Of a stretch of DNA of 64,000 bases, positions 8,346 through 17,568 are shown one piece after another (within the stretch, counting starts at the first letter, position 1; every line of letters begins with the position of its first letter). The notes beneath the pieces were generated by a model, which searched no databases, was not told where the DNA came from, and was given only the letters and a program-made list of their open reading frames with translations. The stretch covers positions 186,001-250,000 of the forward strand of contig NZ_JBNPXV010000007.1 in the NCBI RefSeq assembly GCF_050433125.1, given 5' to 3'. The position numbers and the translations under genes were made by a program. Origin of the DNA: Roseimarinus sediminis (GTDB lineage Bacteria > Bacteroidota > Bacteroidia > Bacteroidales > Prolixibacteraceae).

Positions 8346-10454
8346 TCAACTTTTCGACTTTGATTCAAGCGGTAATTCAAAGTAGAAAACAGATCCTTTT
8401 CCGGGTTTGCTTTTAGCCCAAATTTTACCTTGGTGATAAGCAATCAGCTCTTTACAGATAACAAGACCCAATCCGCTGCCACTTTCGTTATGCGTACCAG
8501 GTGTTTTAAAGTTTGCATCGATATCGAAGATGCGCTTCAGGTGTTCTTCATGAATGCCCACCCCGTTGTCGGCTATGCTTACCCGAATGGAATCCTGACC
8601 GGCTTTGGCTTCCAGCTTTATGCTTCCCCGGGTTGGGGTGAATTTAATTCCGTTATTGATCAGATTTCTGAATAAGGTTTCGAGCATTGCCTTATCAGCA
8701 GTAAAAAAGATGTTTTGATCAATCAGGTTTTCAATACTTATGGCCTTGTTGTTGGCACTGTTTTGAAGGACGCCAACCGCATTAGAAGCTACATGATACA
8801 GATTAAGTTGTTCAGGATTGAATTCGATGCTGCCGGTTTGTGTCCGGCTCCAGTCGAGCAGGTTTTCGAGCAGGCGATTCACTTTTTCGCACGACTGGTG
8901 AATGTCGCCGGCAAAATGTCTTCTTTCTTCGGGACTCAGATCGTCATAGCGATCGGAAAGCAGCGATGACATGCCTCTCACATTGTGCAGTGGATTGCGT
9001 AAATCGTGAGCGAGGATGGAGAAAAAGCGGCTCTTGGCACTGTTCGATGCCAACAGGCTGGCTTTCGATTTTTCAAGTTCTTTATTGATGTTGGCAATTC
9101 GCTTGTTCATGTTGGTAAGATGCTGGTTTTGCCTTTCAATTTGTTGATTTTTATTACGCAACTGTTCGTTTGCCTTTCTGCGTTGATGATTGAATCGTAA
9201 GGTAATATAAAGCGTAAATAACAGCAGGGCAATGAATGCAGTGGCAATTTTTATTCGCAATAAATTCTTATCAAGGGCAAATTCCTGCGCCAGTTTCTCT
9301 GTTTTGAGCTGATTAATTTCATTTTCCTGCAATGTGGACTCATATTGCGTTAAAAGTTCAGCATATCTTTGTTCTTTTTCAAGTGTAAATACACTGTCTG
9401 CAAGGAAGTTGTACTTCAAAAGCAAGTGATAGGCCTTTTCATAATTTTTCTGCCCGAATTCAAGTTCTGACCAATCGAAGAGGGCATCCAGTTCGGTATC
9501 GTACAGGTGATAAACTTCGGACGAATCGACCACCTGGCGGTATAGCTGCCGGGCGCTGTCGGGCTGGTCGAGTTGCAGGTAAATTCGGGCCAAACCAAGT
9601 TTTGTCTTGGTTAATCCATTTGAAAAATTATACTCCTGAAATCCTGAAAGCGAACGTTTGTAATAAAACAAAGCAGAATCGGGCATTTCCAGATCATTGT
9701 ATAAGGCCCCTGTATTATTCAATACAATGTAATATCGTAGTGGATCGTTGCTTTCAAGATAAATTGAAGCAGTTTTACGGTAGTGTTCAATGGCATCCTG
9801 GTAGCTGCCCAGGGCTTTGCAGGCTATCCCCATGGCATTGTACATTGCACCCAAGGCCAGGCTGTCGTTTATTTCCAAAGCCATTTTGATGACCTTGGGG
9901 GCGAATTCGAGCAGCTCCTCGTAATTTTGTGAGGCATTGTACAAATTGGCGATGTTTACCATTACGGCCATTTCTTCATACTTAATGTCTTCAGTTTTAT
10001 GCTTAATCTGATCGATTACCTTAAGTATGTCGAGGTAATATTTTAGTGCATCCTGGTTGTTTTGACGGTATTCGGCAATCAGTCCCATTCCATTCATCGA
10101 ACTGATTAGCAACAGGGTGTCGTTGAGCTCGCGAAAAAGTGGTATAATTTGCTCAAAACAATCGCTGGCCTTTTTATACGATTCATTGTAAAAATAATAA
10201 TCGGCCAGATAGTATTGCAACCTGCACCAGTTATGCAAATCATCCTGCTTGTTGATTTCCTCCGAAGCAAGGTCAAGCACCTGTTTTGCTTCAGGATATC
10301 TTTCTTCAATCGCAAGTACTGATATGAGTTCGATTAATTGTTCGTGCTCATTAATATCGACCGAGTCGGGAAGGATTTTGTAATCAGGTGCTTGCTGGCC
10401 GGCAGCCGAAGCAATGATGAAGATGAATATGAGTAGCCCTGGCAATTTAAGCAT
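8346..10454 (-). CDS. TPR-domain sensor histidine kinase
   Basis: 702 residues. A signal peptide (about 1-19) precedes a periplasmic array of TPR repeats (about 30-370), a coiled coil, and one membrane helix (about 400-420, IATAFIALLLFTLYITL). A second coiled coil leads into the kinase core: H-box with phosphoacceptor H483 (ILAHDLRNPLHN), N-box near N597 (LFRNLINNGIKF), G1 DNGVGI and G2 GSGLGLVICKEL, ending in YFELPL. It autophosphorylates in response to a signal sensed by the TPR part. There is no receiver domain and no response-regulator gene beside it, so it is an orphan kinase. Its stop lies 5 bp from the convergent zinc-ribbon gene. Confidence 0.9.
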   Translation of the reverse strand: MLKLPGLLIFIFIIASAAGQQAPDYKILPDSVDINEHEQLIELISVLAIEERYPEAKQVLDLASEEINKQDDLHNWCRLQYYLADYYFYNESYKKASDCFEQIIPLFRELNDTLLLISSMNGMGLIAEYRQNNQDALKYYLDILKVIDQIKHKTEDIKYEEMAVMVNIANLYNASQNYEELLEFAPKVIKMALEINDSLALGAMYNAMGIACKALGSYQDAIEHYRKTASIYLESNDPLRYYIVLNNTGALYNDLEMPDSALFYYKRSLSGFQEYNFSNGLTKTKLGLARIYLQLDQPDSARQLYRQVVDSSEVYHLYDTELDALFDWSELEFGQKNYEKAYHLLLKYNFLADSVFTLEKEQRYAELLTQYESTLQENEINQLKTEKLAQEFALDKNLLRIKIATAFIALLLFTLYITLRFNHQRRKANEQLRNKNQQIERQNQHLTNMNKRIANINKELEKSKASLLASNSAKSRFFSILAHDLRNPLHNVRGMSSLLSDRYDDLSPEERRHFAGDIHQSCEKVNRLLENLLDWSRTQTGSIEFNPEQLNLYHVASNAVGVLQNSANNKAISIENLIDQNIFFTADKAMLETLFRNLINNGIKFTPTRGSIKLEAKAGQDSIRVSIADNGVGIHEEHLKRIFDIDANFKTPGTHNESGSGLGLVICKELIAYHQGKIWAKSKPGKGSVFYFELPLESKSKS

Positions 10455-10551
10455 TCCTGATCGTCTTAATTATTAACTGCGTTCGAAAATAATAAAAAAT
10501 AATGGGGAGTACAGCTTATGAGGAGGCAATATCAATTAACAGCTAATAAAA

Positions 10552-10583
10552 TTGATTTTTATGATACAATGTTGGTACATTTG
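10552..10583 (+). promoter_or_regulatory. Putative promoter of the nitroreductase gene
   Basis: TTG at 10552-10554 and TACATTTG at 10576-10583, separated by 21 bases, match the Bacteroidota TTG...TAnnTTTG promoter pattern. The ATG follows 42 bases downstream. Confidence 0.45.
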
Positions 10584-10625
10584 AAAAAACAGAAAATTAC
10601 AATATCAATTTAAAAAAATACGACG

Positions 10626-11135
10626 ATGGAATTCTCAGAACTGGTGAAACAGCGTTATGCTGTCAGGGATTTTAGCCCACGAAAAGTTGAAGAAGCGGCA
10701 ATTGAGAAATTGCTAGACACGGCCCGAAAAGCACCTTCGGCAGTTAATTTTCAACCTTACCGAATCTATCTGGTTGAATCGGATAGTAAGCTCGATGCAG
10801 TAAAAAGCTGTTACCACCGTAACTGGATTAAAAGTGCACCGCTCATTTTTGTTGTGGTAGGATTGCACAAAATGGGCTGGAAAAGAGCCGTCGATTCAAA
10901 GGATCATACCGACATTGATGCAGCCTTGTTCATCGACCATCTGATGCTCCAGGCTGCCGAAATGGGCCTAGGAACCTGTTGGGTTTGTAATTTCGATTTG
11001 GAAGCATTAAGCCAGGTGTTGCAACTTGCCGATGACGAAATACCTGTTGCAATGGTTCCTGTGGGATATCCAACAAGTTCTGATATTCCTGTAAAGATGC
11101 GAAAGGGTATCGACGAACTGGTGCTTAGAATTTGA
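10626..11135 (+). CDS. Nitroreductase family protein
   Basis: 169 residues, a compact member of the FMN-dependent nitroreductase family (NAD(P)H-dependent reduction of nitro compounds, quinones or flavins; native substrate unknown). The FMN-binding N-terminus is clear: KQRYAVRDFSPRKV (8-21) with the phosphate-binding arginines, then ARKAPSAVNFQPY (about 33-45). The middle has DAALFIDHLMLQAAEMGLGTCW, matching the dimer-interface helix, and VPVGYPTSS near the end. The family typically forms homodimers with two FMN. It is a single gene between the TPR kinase (divergent) and a separate downstream gene. Confidence 0.9.
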   Translation: MEFSELVKQRYAVRDFSPRKVEEAAIEKLLDTARKAPSAVNFQPYRIYLVESDSKLDAVKSCYHRNWIKSAPLIFVVVGLHKMGWKRAVDSKDHTDIDAALFIDHLMLQAAEMGLGTCWVCNFDLEALSQVLQLADDEIPVAMVPVGYPTSSDIPVKMRKGIDELVLRI

Positions 11136-11247
11136 TATGAACAGGCGATTGTACTGTTTCTGTGTCAGAGGAATACTGTGCTTTTGAAAAAAAAATTTTA
11201 TTTGCCAAAGAAATTACTAAATTTGGAAGCTTTAAAAACAGAAGAGA

Positions 11248-12051
11248 ATGAAGAGAATATTATTTTTTGCATTATTGTTCTCAATATTGGGGAGTTTAAG
11301 GGTAAATGCACAGATTCAGCTGATGCCAAATTTTGTTTCAACGCAGGAATTTAATACTGATAAGGAAATTTGGCCAACATTTACAAAGGGCGTGGTTCAT
11401 TACGAAGCCGAAATTATGTACATCTATGGCGAAGTGTATGTAACTTCTCAAATGCCCGATAGTGCAAATCATACACGGCCTACGCTCCGTTCGACGTATT
11501 TGTTGCCAATTTACAGCCAGTATAAAAAGAATCAGGGCAAGGTTCATCCCAACTTTGATGATGAGATGTATCTTTTTCTGAACATCAAATACGATCCAAA
11601 GAAGACTTATTACCAGGTATGGGAACAACTGAGTCCCTACCACGAAATGTTAACCTACCGTGTGGGACCTCAGTGGCACGAAGGCAAACTAAAGGTTATC
11701 TTTGTGGGAAATGCACCCATGCGTACTTTCCAGCAGGAAAGAGTTTGTTTTGTAGCCGCCCAGGGAAGTGTTGCCGATTTAGATAAGAACTACGACAACA
11801 AGATGATGCCGCTTATCGGAATCGATTTTGAAGAAGAACTCGATTGGAACGGAGTAGGTAAAATGCCTTTCGACGAATACAAATCATTTAAGGACATTGT
11901 TAATAAGGCCCACGATCAAGGTAAAAAGGTAAGGGTTTACAATCTTCCCGATGATGAGGCCATCTGGGAAGTGATGTACACTGCCGGAGTAGATATGATC
12001 AGTGGAATTGACGCTACCCGTTTTCACGGTTTTCTGGAAACCAAGAAATAG
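11248..12051 (+). CDS. Secreted PI-PLC/GDPD-fold-like protein, apparently lacking catalytic histidines
   Basis: 267 residues with a signal peptide (about 1-22, ending RVNAQ). The C-terminus GKKVRVYNLPDDEAIWEVMY followed by AGVDMISGIDATRFHGFL closely resembles the last strands of PI-PLC-like (Aim6-type) phosphodiesterases, where a comparable line reads 'g.kvr.w..Pd....w..l...GvD.i.tD'. The upstream GVVHYEAEIMYIYGEVYVT has the pattern of the 'g..sIEaDv....gel.VgHd' strand, but the catalytic HSHNDY and HD histidine segments are absent. It is either a catalytically dead relative or a distant family with another active site. A strong terminator follows. Family call is moderate; function unknown. 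Confidence 0.5.
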   Translation: MKRILFFALLFSILGSLRVNAQIQLMPNFVSTQEFNTDKEIWPTFTKGVVHYEAEIMYIYGEVYVTSQMPDSANHTRPTLRSTYLLPIYSQYKKNQGKVHPNFDDEMYLFLNIKYDPKKTYYQVWEQLSPYHEMLTYRVGPQWHEGKLKVIFVGNAPMRTFQQERVCFVAAQGSVADLDKNYDNKMMPLIGIDFEEELDWNGVGKMPFDEYKSFKDIVNKAHDQGKKVRVYNLPDDEAIWEVMYTAGVDMISGIDATRFHGFLETKK

Positions 12052-12071
12052 TTAATTGTACAACAAAATAG

Positions 12072-12110
12072 AAAGCGCTTGTTTGATTCTTGTCAGACAA
12101 GCGCTTTTTT
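12072..12110 (+). terminator. Rho-independent terminator
   Basis: Perfect 11-bp stem AAAGCGCTTGT (12072-12082) and ACAAGCGCTTT (12097-12107) continuing into a T run to 12110. It lies 20 bases after the stop of the secreted PI-PLC-like gene on the plus strand. Confidence 0.85.
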
Positions 12111-12173
12111 CATGTGCCTGTGGTGTACAGTAATCATAGGGTAAAGCATTATCTTCCCAATTATTTCGATGGC

Positions 12174-13853
12174 TTAGTTTGTTAGCAGGTATTTAACCGG
12201 TATTGGATTCAGCTCACCAATCCGAAGCATGAGGTAAAGCTCGCTTTGCTGCCAGTCGTCAGGTAAACAAAACCGGCCTGAGTAGGGTTGACTTCCATTT
12301 GGAGAAAGACTTAGTGTCTCAATTTCATGTTCCGTTTCCAATGTCCAGCGACTGTTGTTTTTCCTGTACAACTGAAAAACGGCACGATGCCCATCCTCTC
12401 CAAAAATAATCTTTTCGGGGTAGGGATTGTTCAACTGAACTGCGAAGCTGTATACCCCGTCAGCCAGTGTATATTCCAACAGGTCAAAGCTTAGATCATA
12501 AAAACTATGGAAGTTGGGCATGGTTTTCAAGTACCAGACCATTTTGGGCGTTTCCAGCTTTTGCGCTGTCTCAAACTGGGTGCTGTCAGATGAAACGACC
12601 ACCACCGTTTGTCCCTTTAGCTGTTCATCGCGGTTCCACAGGTCGAACTGGTTGCGGCGGTGCAGGGCCGAGTTGAGGTTACTGATTTGGCTTTGCCCGG
12701 TAAACCAGCCATAACGGCCTGCTTTGTTCCAGTTATCCTGAAAAATTACCGGATGCTCACCGGCTGCCTCCTGAATCATGTCTGCATCGGCATCCCATGC
12801 ATAAAAAAAACGGAAAGCTTTCATCTGCGGGGCCACCGGAGTAAGCACCATGATTCTGACTAAGAGTAAAATCATAAAATTGACACCACCACCAATATAA
12901 ATCCAGCGATGCAAAGCAGGGTGGCTTGCAAGGTAGCGGTAGGTGATGAGCAACAAGGGAACAAAGGCAAGCAACGTCCAGTGTGCTTCAAAATCGCCCG
13001 AAAAGGTGGCTATGAGAAAGAATACAAAAGTGCCTGTGCCGGTCAGTTTTAAAGCTTTTTCCCATGAGCTGCCTGGTTTCTCTTTATACAGGAGGTAGAG
13101 AAACATCCATCCCAGCCAGGGGCCGGTTAGCAGCAATTGGTTAAGCAGGTATTCGATGGTGACACTCAGCCGATAATGGGTTTTATGACTGTCGATCAAA
13201 TGATATCTGAACGAGGCAAATTGATTTTCTATCTGCCAGAACAGGTGGGGAAGCATGAGTACGATAAGCAGGACAGCATAAATCCAGAATTTCTTGTTTT
13301 TAAGTAGTTTAAGGTTTGAAATTAAAGTAAAACCAAGCACCAGTACACCATGGTATTTTGAATAAAGCAGCATGGCCGAAGCAAAAGCAATGGCTGCAAT
13401 TCTGTATATGTCCGGCTTCTCGAGTACCTGCCTGTAAGCATAGAAAAATAGCACTGTGAAGAAAAAGAGTGGTGCATCGGGGGTGGCGATGAAGGTGTAA
13501 GGGTGGATCAGCAGAACGGAGTATATTAAAGCCCAGAAAAGCAGGGGCTGTCTGATATAAGTACGGGCCATTTGCCATAAAAGATGCATCGACAGCGAGG
13601 CCATAACAATAACAAGCAGACGCAGGCCCAGCTCATTTTTAAATACAAGCTGCCCGATGGCAATCAGCCAGCTGATCATGGGAGGATGATCAAAATAGCC
13701 TGTTGCAGGCTGTTTCGACCATAACCAGTAATAGGCTTCATCGAAATGAATGCCCAGCGTGCCGGCTGTGAAAAAATTCAAAACAGTAAATACAAGCAGT
13801 CCGCCTAAAAAAAGTAGCGAACTTTTTTTCTTATCAATATCATTATTTATCAT
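12174..13853 (-). CDS. GT39-family membrane glycosyltransferase (ArnT/PMT-like)
   Basis: 559 residues with about ten hydrophobic helices in the first 340 residues and a soluble C-terminal domain. The first loop contains HFDEAYYWLWSKQP and GYFDHPPMISWLI, the acidic DE motif and FDHPP signature of the ArnT/dolichyl-phosphate-mannose transferase group. These enzymes move a sugar from a polyprenyl-phosphate donor to lipid A, protein or glycan on the periplasmic side. The acceptor is not evident. It is a paralogue of the enzyme at 24749-26449, with the same loop layout. It is single, with a divergent outer-membrane protein upstream 57 bp away. Confidence 0.87.
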   Translation of the reverse strand: MINNDIDKKKSSLLFLGGLLVFTVLNFFTAGTLGIHFDEAYYWLWSKQPATGYFDHPPMISWLIAIGQLVFKNELGLRLLVIVMASLSMHLLWQMARTYIRQPLLFWALIYSVLLIHPYTFIATPDAPLFFFTVLFFYAYRQVLEKPDIYRIAAIAFASAMLLYSKYHGVLVLGFTLISNLKLLKNKKFWIYAVLLIVLMLPHLFWQIENQFASFRYHLIDSHKTHYRLSVTIEYLLNQLLLTGPWLGWMFLYLLYKEKPGSSWEKALKLTGTGTFVFFLIATFSGDFEAHWTLLAFVPLLLITYRYLASHPALHRWIYIGGGVNFMILLLVRIMVLTPVAPQMKAFRFFYAWDADADMIQEAAGEHPVIFQDNWNKAGRYGWFTGQSQISNLNSALHRRNQFDLWNRDEQLKGQTVVVVSSDSTQFETAQKLETPKMVWYLKTMPNFHSFYDLSFDLLEYTLADGVYSFAVQLNNPYPEKIIFGEDGHRAVFQLYRKNNSRWTLETEHEIETLSLSPNGSQPYSGRFCLPDDWQQSELYLMLRIGELNPIPVKYLLTN

Positions 13854-13910
13854 GAATGGCTAATTTTAGCACGAAGCTAGAAAAATCATTTCATTACTGA
13901 AATACAAACG

Positions 13911-14909
13911 ATGTTTAGGACCCGAAAAAAACTGTTATTCATTGCAGCCATTGTTTTAACGCTCACAACAAAAGCCCAGGAATTCGAATACGGAATACGC
14001 TACGATGGCATTGCCGATAACCGGGAGTTCTTTAGTCCCTATAGCCAGGCTGAATCGATTTTGGGCTCGCGCATTGCGATTACTGCCGGAACTTCGGTCG
14101 ATTCAATTCACCGTTTAAGGGCAGGGCTAAGTTATTTTTACGAATATGGAAGCGAGTTGTTTGAACAAAAAATGCAGCCCCTGCTGTACTATTCGGTTGA
14201 GAAGGGACCATGGGGCTATAAAATGGGTGCTTTTCCACGCAAGGGAAACATCGATTATCCATATGCTATTATTTCTGAAAAGGTGGAATACTTTCATCCT
14301 ACCATCGACGGACTGATGGTGAGCTATGACCAAAAGAACATGGCAGTCGATGTTTTTGCCGATTGGGTAAGCCGTCAGGACAGTACACGCAGGGAGCAGT
14401 TCATGGCAGGTTTTACAGCAAAAAGCAGCTGGAAAAATTTTCTGCTTGAAGAATATTGGTACATGTTTCACAATGCAGGTCGAACAGTTCGTGTACCTGG
14501 CGAAAACATGGAAGATTATATGGGAAGTGCTGTTTTACTGGGTTACGATTTCTCGGAGCTTTTGCCCATCGATGTGCTGACATTGAAAACCGGTCTTTTG
14601 ACTTCGGCTTACCGAAACAGGGGAAATGGCCTTGAATTTGAAATAAACAGTTCGTGGTATTCCGAGCTGGTAGCCGATTACAGAGGCTTTGGTGTGGAAG
14701 CCTTTGCCAAGATTGGCAGTGAACACAAATTTTCGCATGGCGATTTATTCATCAACAATACGCGTAATTATGTGCGTACCCGTTTTTACTTTACACCCAT
14801 TAATTTTGAACGCATTAAAGGTCAATTCATGTGGTCCTTGCATTTTGCCAATGGCGATATGGACAATCAGCAGCAATTCAGATTGGTGTATTTGATTAAC
14901 GAGCTGTAA
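13911..14909 (+). CDS. Putative outer-membrane beta-barrel protein
   Basis: 332 residues with a signal peptide (about 1-22, ending TTKAQ). The rest alternates polar and aromatic/hydrophobic residues in strand-length blocks (for example LRAGLSYFYEYGSELFEQ, FNNTRNYVRTRFYFTP), as in a monomeric outer-membrane barrel. The end, QFRLVYLINEL, does not carry the usual terminal aromatic residue. I do not recognise a specific family; a role as a small porin or outer-membrane enzyme is possible but unsupported. The gene is divergent from the GT39 transferase and convergent with maf. Confidence 0.6.
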   Translation: MFRTRKKLLFIAAIVLTLTTKAQEFEYGIRYDGIADNREFFSPYSQAESILGSRIAITAGTSVDSIHRLRAGLSYFYEYGSELFEQKMQPLLYYSVEKGPWGYKMGAFPRKGNIDYPYAIISEKVEYFHPTIDGLMVSYDQKNMAVDVFADWVSRQDSTRREQFMAGFTAKSSWKNFLLEEYWYMFHNAGRTVRVPGENMEDYMGSAVLLGYDFSELLPIDVLTLKTGLLTSAYRNRGNGLEFEINSSWYSELVADYRGFGVEAFAKIGSEHKFSHGDLFINNTRNYVRTRFYFTPINFERIKGQFMWSLHFANGDMDNQQQFRLVYLINEL

Positions 14910-14949
14910 ACAATTTTTTTAACTAAAAACATCAGTACTCTTTTCACTT

Positions 14950-15531
14950 TTAAAACTTCATCAAGGCTTCGTAAAGTTGCTGCACCGGCAGCCCCATTAC
15001 ATTAAAGTAAGACCCCTCGATGCGTTGAACTCCTATGTGGCCAATCCATTCCTGAATGCCATAAGCACCTGCTTTATCAAAGGGCTGGAAATTGCTGACA
15101 TAGTATTCAATTTCTTCTTTTTCCAGTGTTTTAAACCAAACGGTGGTGGTGCTTGTGAAAGCTGCAGTACGATGCTGACTTAACAGATGAACGCCTGTAG
15201 AAACCAGATGTGCTCGTCCCGATAGCAGGCTGAGCATGGCAGTCGCCTCGGCGTGATTGGCCGGTTTGCCCAGAACCTGATCGTCGACACTCACAATGGT
15301 ATCGGCTGTTATGACCAGCATATTTTTGTCGAGCGAATGTTGGAAGGGTTCGGCTTTGATACGCGCCAGGTATTCAGCCACTTCACTCACCGGCATCGAG
15401 TCGGGAAAAACTTCATCGACATCGCCTGTAATCACTTCAAAATGGAGTCCCAGCTCGCTTAGCAACTGTTTCCTCCGGGGAGAATTCGAAGCCAGTATAA
15501 TTCTGTATTTTTCTAATCGCTTATTCAGCAT
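14950..15531 (-). CDS. maf: Maf-family nucleoside triphosphate pyrophosphatase
   Basis: Hydrolyses non-canonical or dTTP/UTP nucleotides to monophosphates; Maf proteins are also implicated in septum control. The N-terminal ILASNSPRRKQLLSELGL is the signature; VITADTIVSVDDQVLGKP supplies the metal-binding acidic residues and AMLSLLSGRAHLVSTGVHL the conserved helix-strand. Near the end, KAGAYGIQEWIG is the typical final motif. The open frame includes a GTG at 15534 directly after the kdsC stop, but ATG at 15531 gives the expected MLNKRLEKY start (193 residues). It is third in a DUF2520-kdsC-maf operon with no gap to kdsC. Confidence 0.93.
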   Translation of the reverse strand: MLNKRLEKYRIILASNSPRRKQLLSELGLHFEVITGDVDEVFPDSMPVSEVAEYLARIKAEPFQHSLDKNMLVITADTIVSVDDQVLGKPANHAEATAMLSLLSGRAHLVSTGVHLLSQHRTAAFTSTTTVWFKTLEKEEIEYYVSNFQPFDKAGAYGIQEWIGHIGVQRIEGSYFNVMGLPVQQLYEALMKF

Positions 15532-15534
15532 CAC

Positions 15535-16065
15535 TTAAAATGAAGCATTTTTCAGGGCTTCGGGATTGATCCATTTTCCCTGCGCCCTCATCACCTGTTC
15601 TATCACATCACGCACACAGCCTTCGCCTCCTTTTCGGTCGGAAATGTATTTCGAAATCGATTTAATTTCGGTTACCGCATCGGCAGGGCAGGTAGGGATC
15701 CCCGTTTTTACCATCACATTGTAATCGGGCAGATCGTCGCCCATGTACATTACTTCAGCAGGCGAAATGCCATGTTCCTTTGCCATCTCGTCGAAACAGC
15801 TTTCTTTGTTTCCGGCATCGAGATAAATGTGCTGGATACCCAGCTTTTGATAGCGCTTCCTGATGCTATCGTTTTTGCCGCCAGTAATGATGGCAACGAA
15901 ATAACCATTGATGATGGCGTTGCGCAATGCAAAACCATCTTTAACATTGGTAGTGCGCATGGGCTCACCCTGCTCGTTGACCGGCGAAACATCGTTCGAC
16001 AGCACGCCGTCAACATCAAATACAAATGCTTTTACATTCAGAAGTTCTTCTTTAAAAAATGCCAT
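15535..16065 (-). CDS. kdsC: KdsC-like HAD phosphatase (KDO 8-phosphate phosphatase)
   Basis: 176 residues, the size of C0-type HAD phosphatases. These remove phosphate from 3-deoxy-D-manno-octulosonate 8-phosphate in the pathway to KDO, the inner-core LPS sugar. Motif I is VKAFVFDVDGVLSND (nucleophile Asp at the first D of DVDG); motif II lies in AIITGGKN; motif III/IV is YMGDDLPDYNVM. The adjacent KGGEGCVRDVIEQVM matches the C-terminal tail of KdsC that closes the active site. It sits 4 bp after the DUF2520 gene and directly before maf; this three-gene order is common in Bacteroidales. Confidence 0.9.
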   Translation of the reverse strand: MAFFKEELLNVKAFVFDVDGVLSNDVSPVNEQGEPMRTTNVKDGFALRNAIINGYFVAIITGGKNDSIRKRYQKLGIQHIYLDAGNKESCFDEMAKEHGISPAEVMYMGDDLPDYNVMVKTGIPTCPADAVTEIKSISKYISDRKGGEGCVRDVIEQVMRAQGKWINPEALKNASF

Positions 16066-16069
16066 GGAA

Positions 16070-16855
16070 TTATTTTGGAAGTTGGTAATAATCTTTAATA
16101 CTATCGCTTAGCTGACCGTAAAGCTTTTTGAGCTTTGGTTTGTTCGACAACATGGACAGGTGCTCATTCATGATGTTTTTATCCATACGCAGTGCCGGGC
16201 CTGTCTGGGCTGCACGTGGTGTCATGCTTTTTACTTTTGAAGCGGTTTCGGCAATTAGCGGAAGCAAAATATCGAAGGCCATGTCCTTGTCCTGAACCAG
16301 TTCACTGGCAATGGCATACATGTGATTGACATAGTTACTTGCAAACACAGCTGCAAGGTGAAGTTGTTTTCGCTGTTCCGAGTTTATGCTTCGAACATCT
16401 TTTGAAATCAGTTGAGCCAGTTCGGTAAGTGTGGCCTCATTATCAGGAGTGTTGGCTTCAATACAAAAAGGAATCTTGTTAAAATTAACATCCCTGAATT
16501 TTGAAAAGGTTTGTAAAGGATAAAAAACCCCGTAATTTTTTGAGAATTTTTTTAGTTCATTCATGGGAATGCTGCCTGCTGTGTGAGCCACCAGCTTGTT
16601 GTTGAAATTGACCTTGCTGAGTAGTTCAGCCATGGCCATGTCGCTCACCGAAATGAGGTAAATATCAGCTTCAGGAATGATTTTTTCAGGCCGGGTTACA
16701 TAATTACAGCCCAGCATTCGGGCCAGTGTTAATGCCGAAGTAACTGTGCGGCTGTAAACCTGAACAATTTCTACTCCTTTATTCTGAAGTTCAAGTGCTA
16801 CCCTGGTGGCCAGGTTTCCTGCACCGATCATGGCAATTTTTTTATCCATAAGCAT
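16070..16855 (-). CDS. Rossmann-fold DUF2520 protein (ProC/F420-type oxidoreductase-like)
   Basis: 261 residues. The N-terminal KKIAMIGAGNLATRVALEL is an NAD(P)-binding GxGxxA/G motif, followed by VYSRTVTSALTLAR. YLISVSDMAMAELL and LVAHTAGSIPMNEL are the usual second half of the Rossmann domain, and the alpha-helical C-terminal domain has the DUF2520 pattern with LHLAAVFASNYVNHMYA. The family is uncharacterised; members look like dehydrogenases but no substrate is known. First gene of the DUF2520-kdsC-maf operon (4 bp to kdsC). MLM gives two close starts. Confidence 0.87.
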   Translation of the reverse strand: MLMDKKIAMIGAGNLATRVALELQNKGVEIVQVYSRTVTSALTLARMLGCNYVTRPEKIIPEADIYLISVSDMAMAELLSKVNFNNKLVAHTAGSIPMNELKKFSKNYGVFYPLQTFSKFRDVNFNKIPFCIEANTPDNEATLTELAQLISKDVRSINSEQRKQLHLAAVFASNYVNHMYAIASELVQDKDMAFDILLPLIAETASKVKSMTPRAAQTGPALRMDKNIMNEHLSMLSNKPKLKKLYGQLSDSIKDYYQLPK

Positions 16856-16937
16856 TGAGTTTGTTGCAAAGATAGCACAAGTGCGTTAAAGCACGGCCAT
16901 CGGCAATTTTTAATGATGAAATGAAAGCATTGTCTTC

Positions 16938-17498
16938 CTACTGCCCCAATATTTTAGCGTCGATATTAAAAACAGCATCGATGTCGATGTGATGATCACT
17001 GTTGATTACTTCATCACTTACGGTGGTGTAACTTAAGCTGAATGCTTCCTTTTTGATGTAAGCTGCAAGGTTGGCTGAGCTGGTTTCGAGTTCGATCAGT
17101 TTTCCGGCATTGGAATCAACAGGATCCTTCCATGCCAGCAAAATTTTATCTTCTCCTTCGGCCGACAGGTAAATTTTAATCGATTTCAGAAAACCAAGAT
17201 CGCCTTGTTCAGGCTGGGTAAGGCTGAGTGACAGCTTTTTGAGAAGCACTTCCTCAATCAGGTCTTTACGGGTATTGTTCACTTCGAAGGTCGATTCTGC
17301 GTTGGTTTCTATATCAGGGCTCTGAAAGTTGAAGGGCAGATTCAGCCCGGTAGAAGCAGGAACCACCATGCTGGTGTGATAGCTCATTTCGAATTGTGTG
17401 AACTTGTCAATCTCATCGCAGGCGTTTATGAGCAGGCCCAATAGAATAATGATGCTTAATCTGATTCTCATAGTTGTTTTCTTTGTTAAACATTTCAT
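16938..17498 (-). CDS. Putative lipoprotein of unknown function
   Basis: 186 residues from the first ATG; an internal ATG at residue 10 (MRIRLSII) may be the true start. A short signal ends in the lipobox-like LLINACDEID, so it is probably a membrane-anchored lipoprotein. The rest is a beta-rich domain of about 150 residues with no motif I recognise (for example LLKKLSLSLTQPEQGDLGFLKSIKIYLS). It resembles the many uncharacterised secreted beta-sandwich lipoproteins of the phylum. It lies alone between the K+ channel and DUF2520 genes on the same strand; no operon is implied by the gaps of 70 and 82 bp. Confidence 0.6.
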   Translation of the reverse strand: MKCLTKKTTMRIRLSIIILLGLLINACDEIDKFTQFEMSYHTSMVVPASTGLNLPFNFQSPDIETNAESTFEVNNTRKDLIEEVLLKKLSLSLTQPEQGDLGFLKSIKIYLSAEGEDKILLAWKDPVDSNAGKLIELETSSANLAAYIKKEAFSLSYTTVSDEVINSDHHIDIDAVFNIDAKILGQ

Positions 17499-17568
17499 AT
17501 GGCCGCTGGTTCATTAAAAATGACGCCAAGATCAATCGGGTTGCTGTATCTGCTATGTGTATTATGAA

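Noticed and set aside
8099..8443. A 114-codon minus-strand frame covering the cysteine protein
   Set aside because: It has no motif and overlaps both the eight-cysteine frame and the histidine kinase end.
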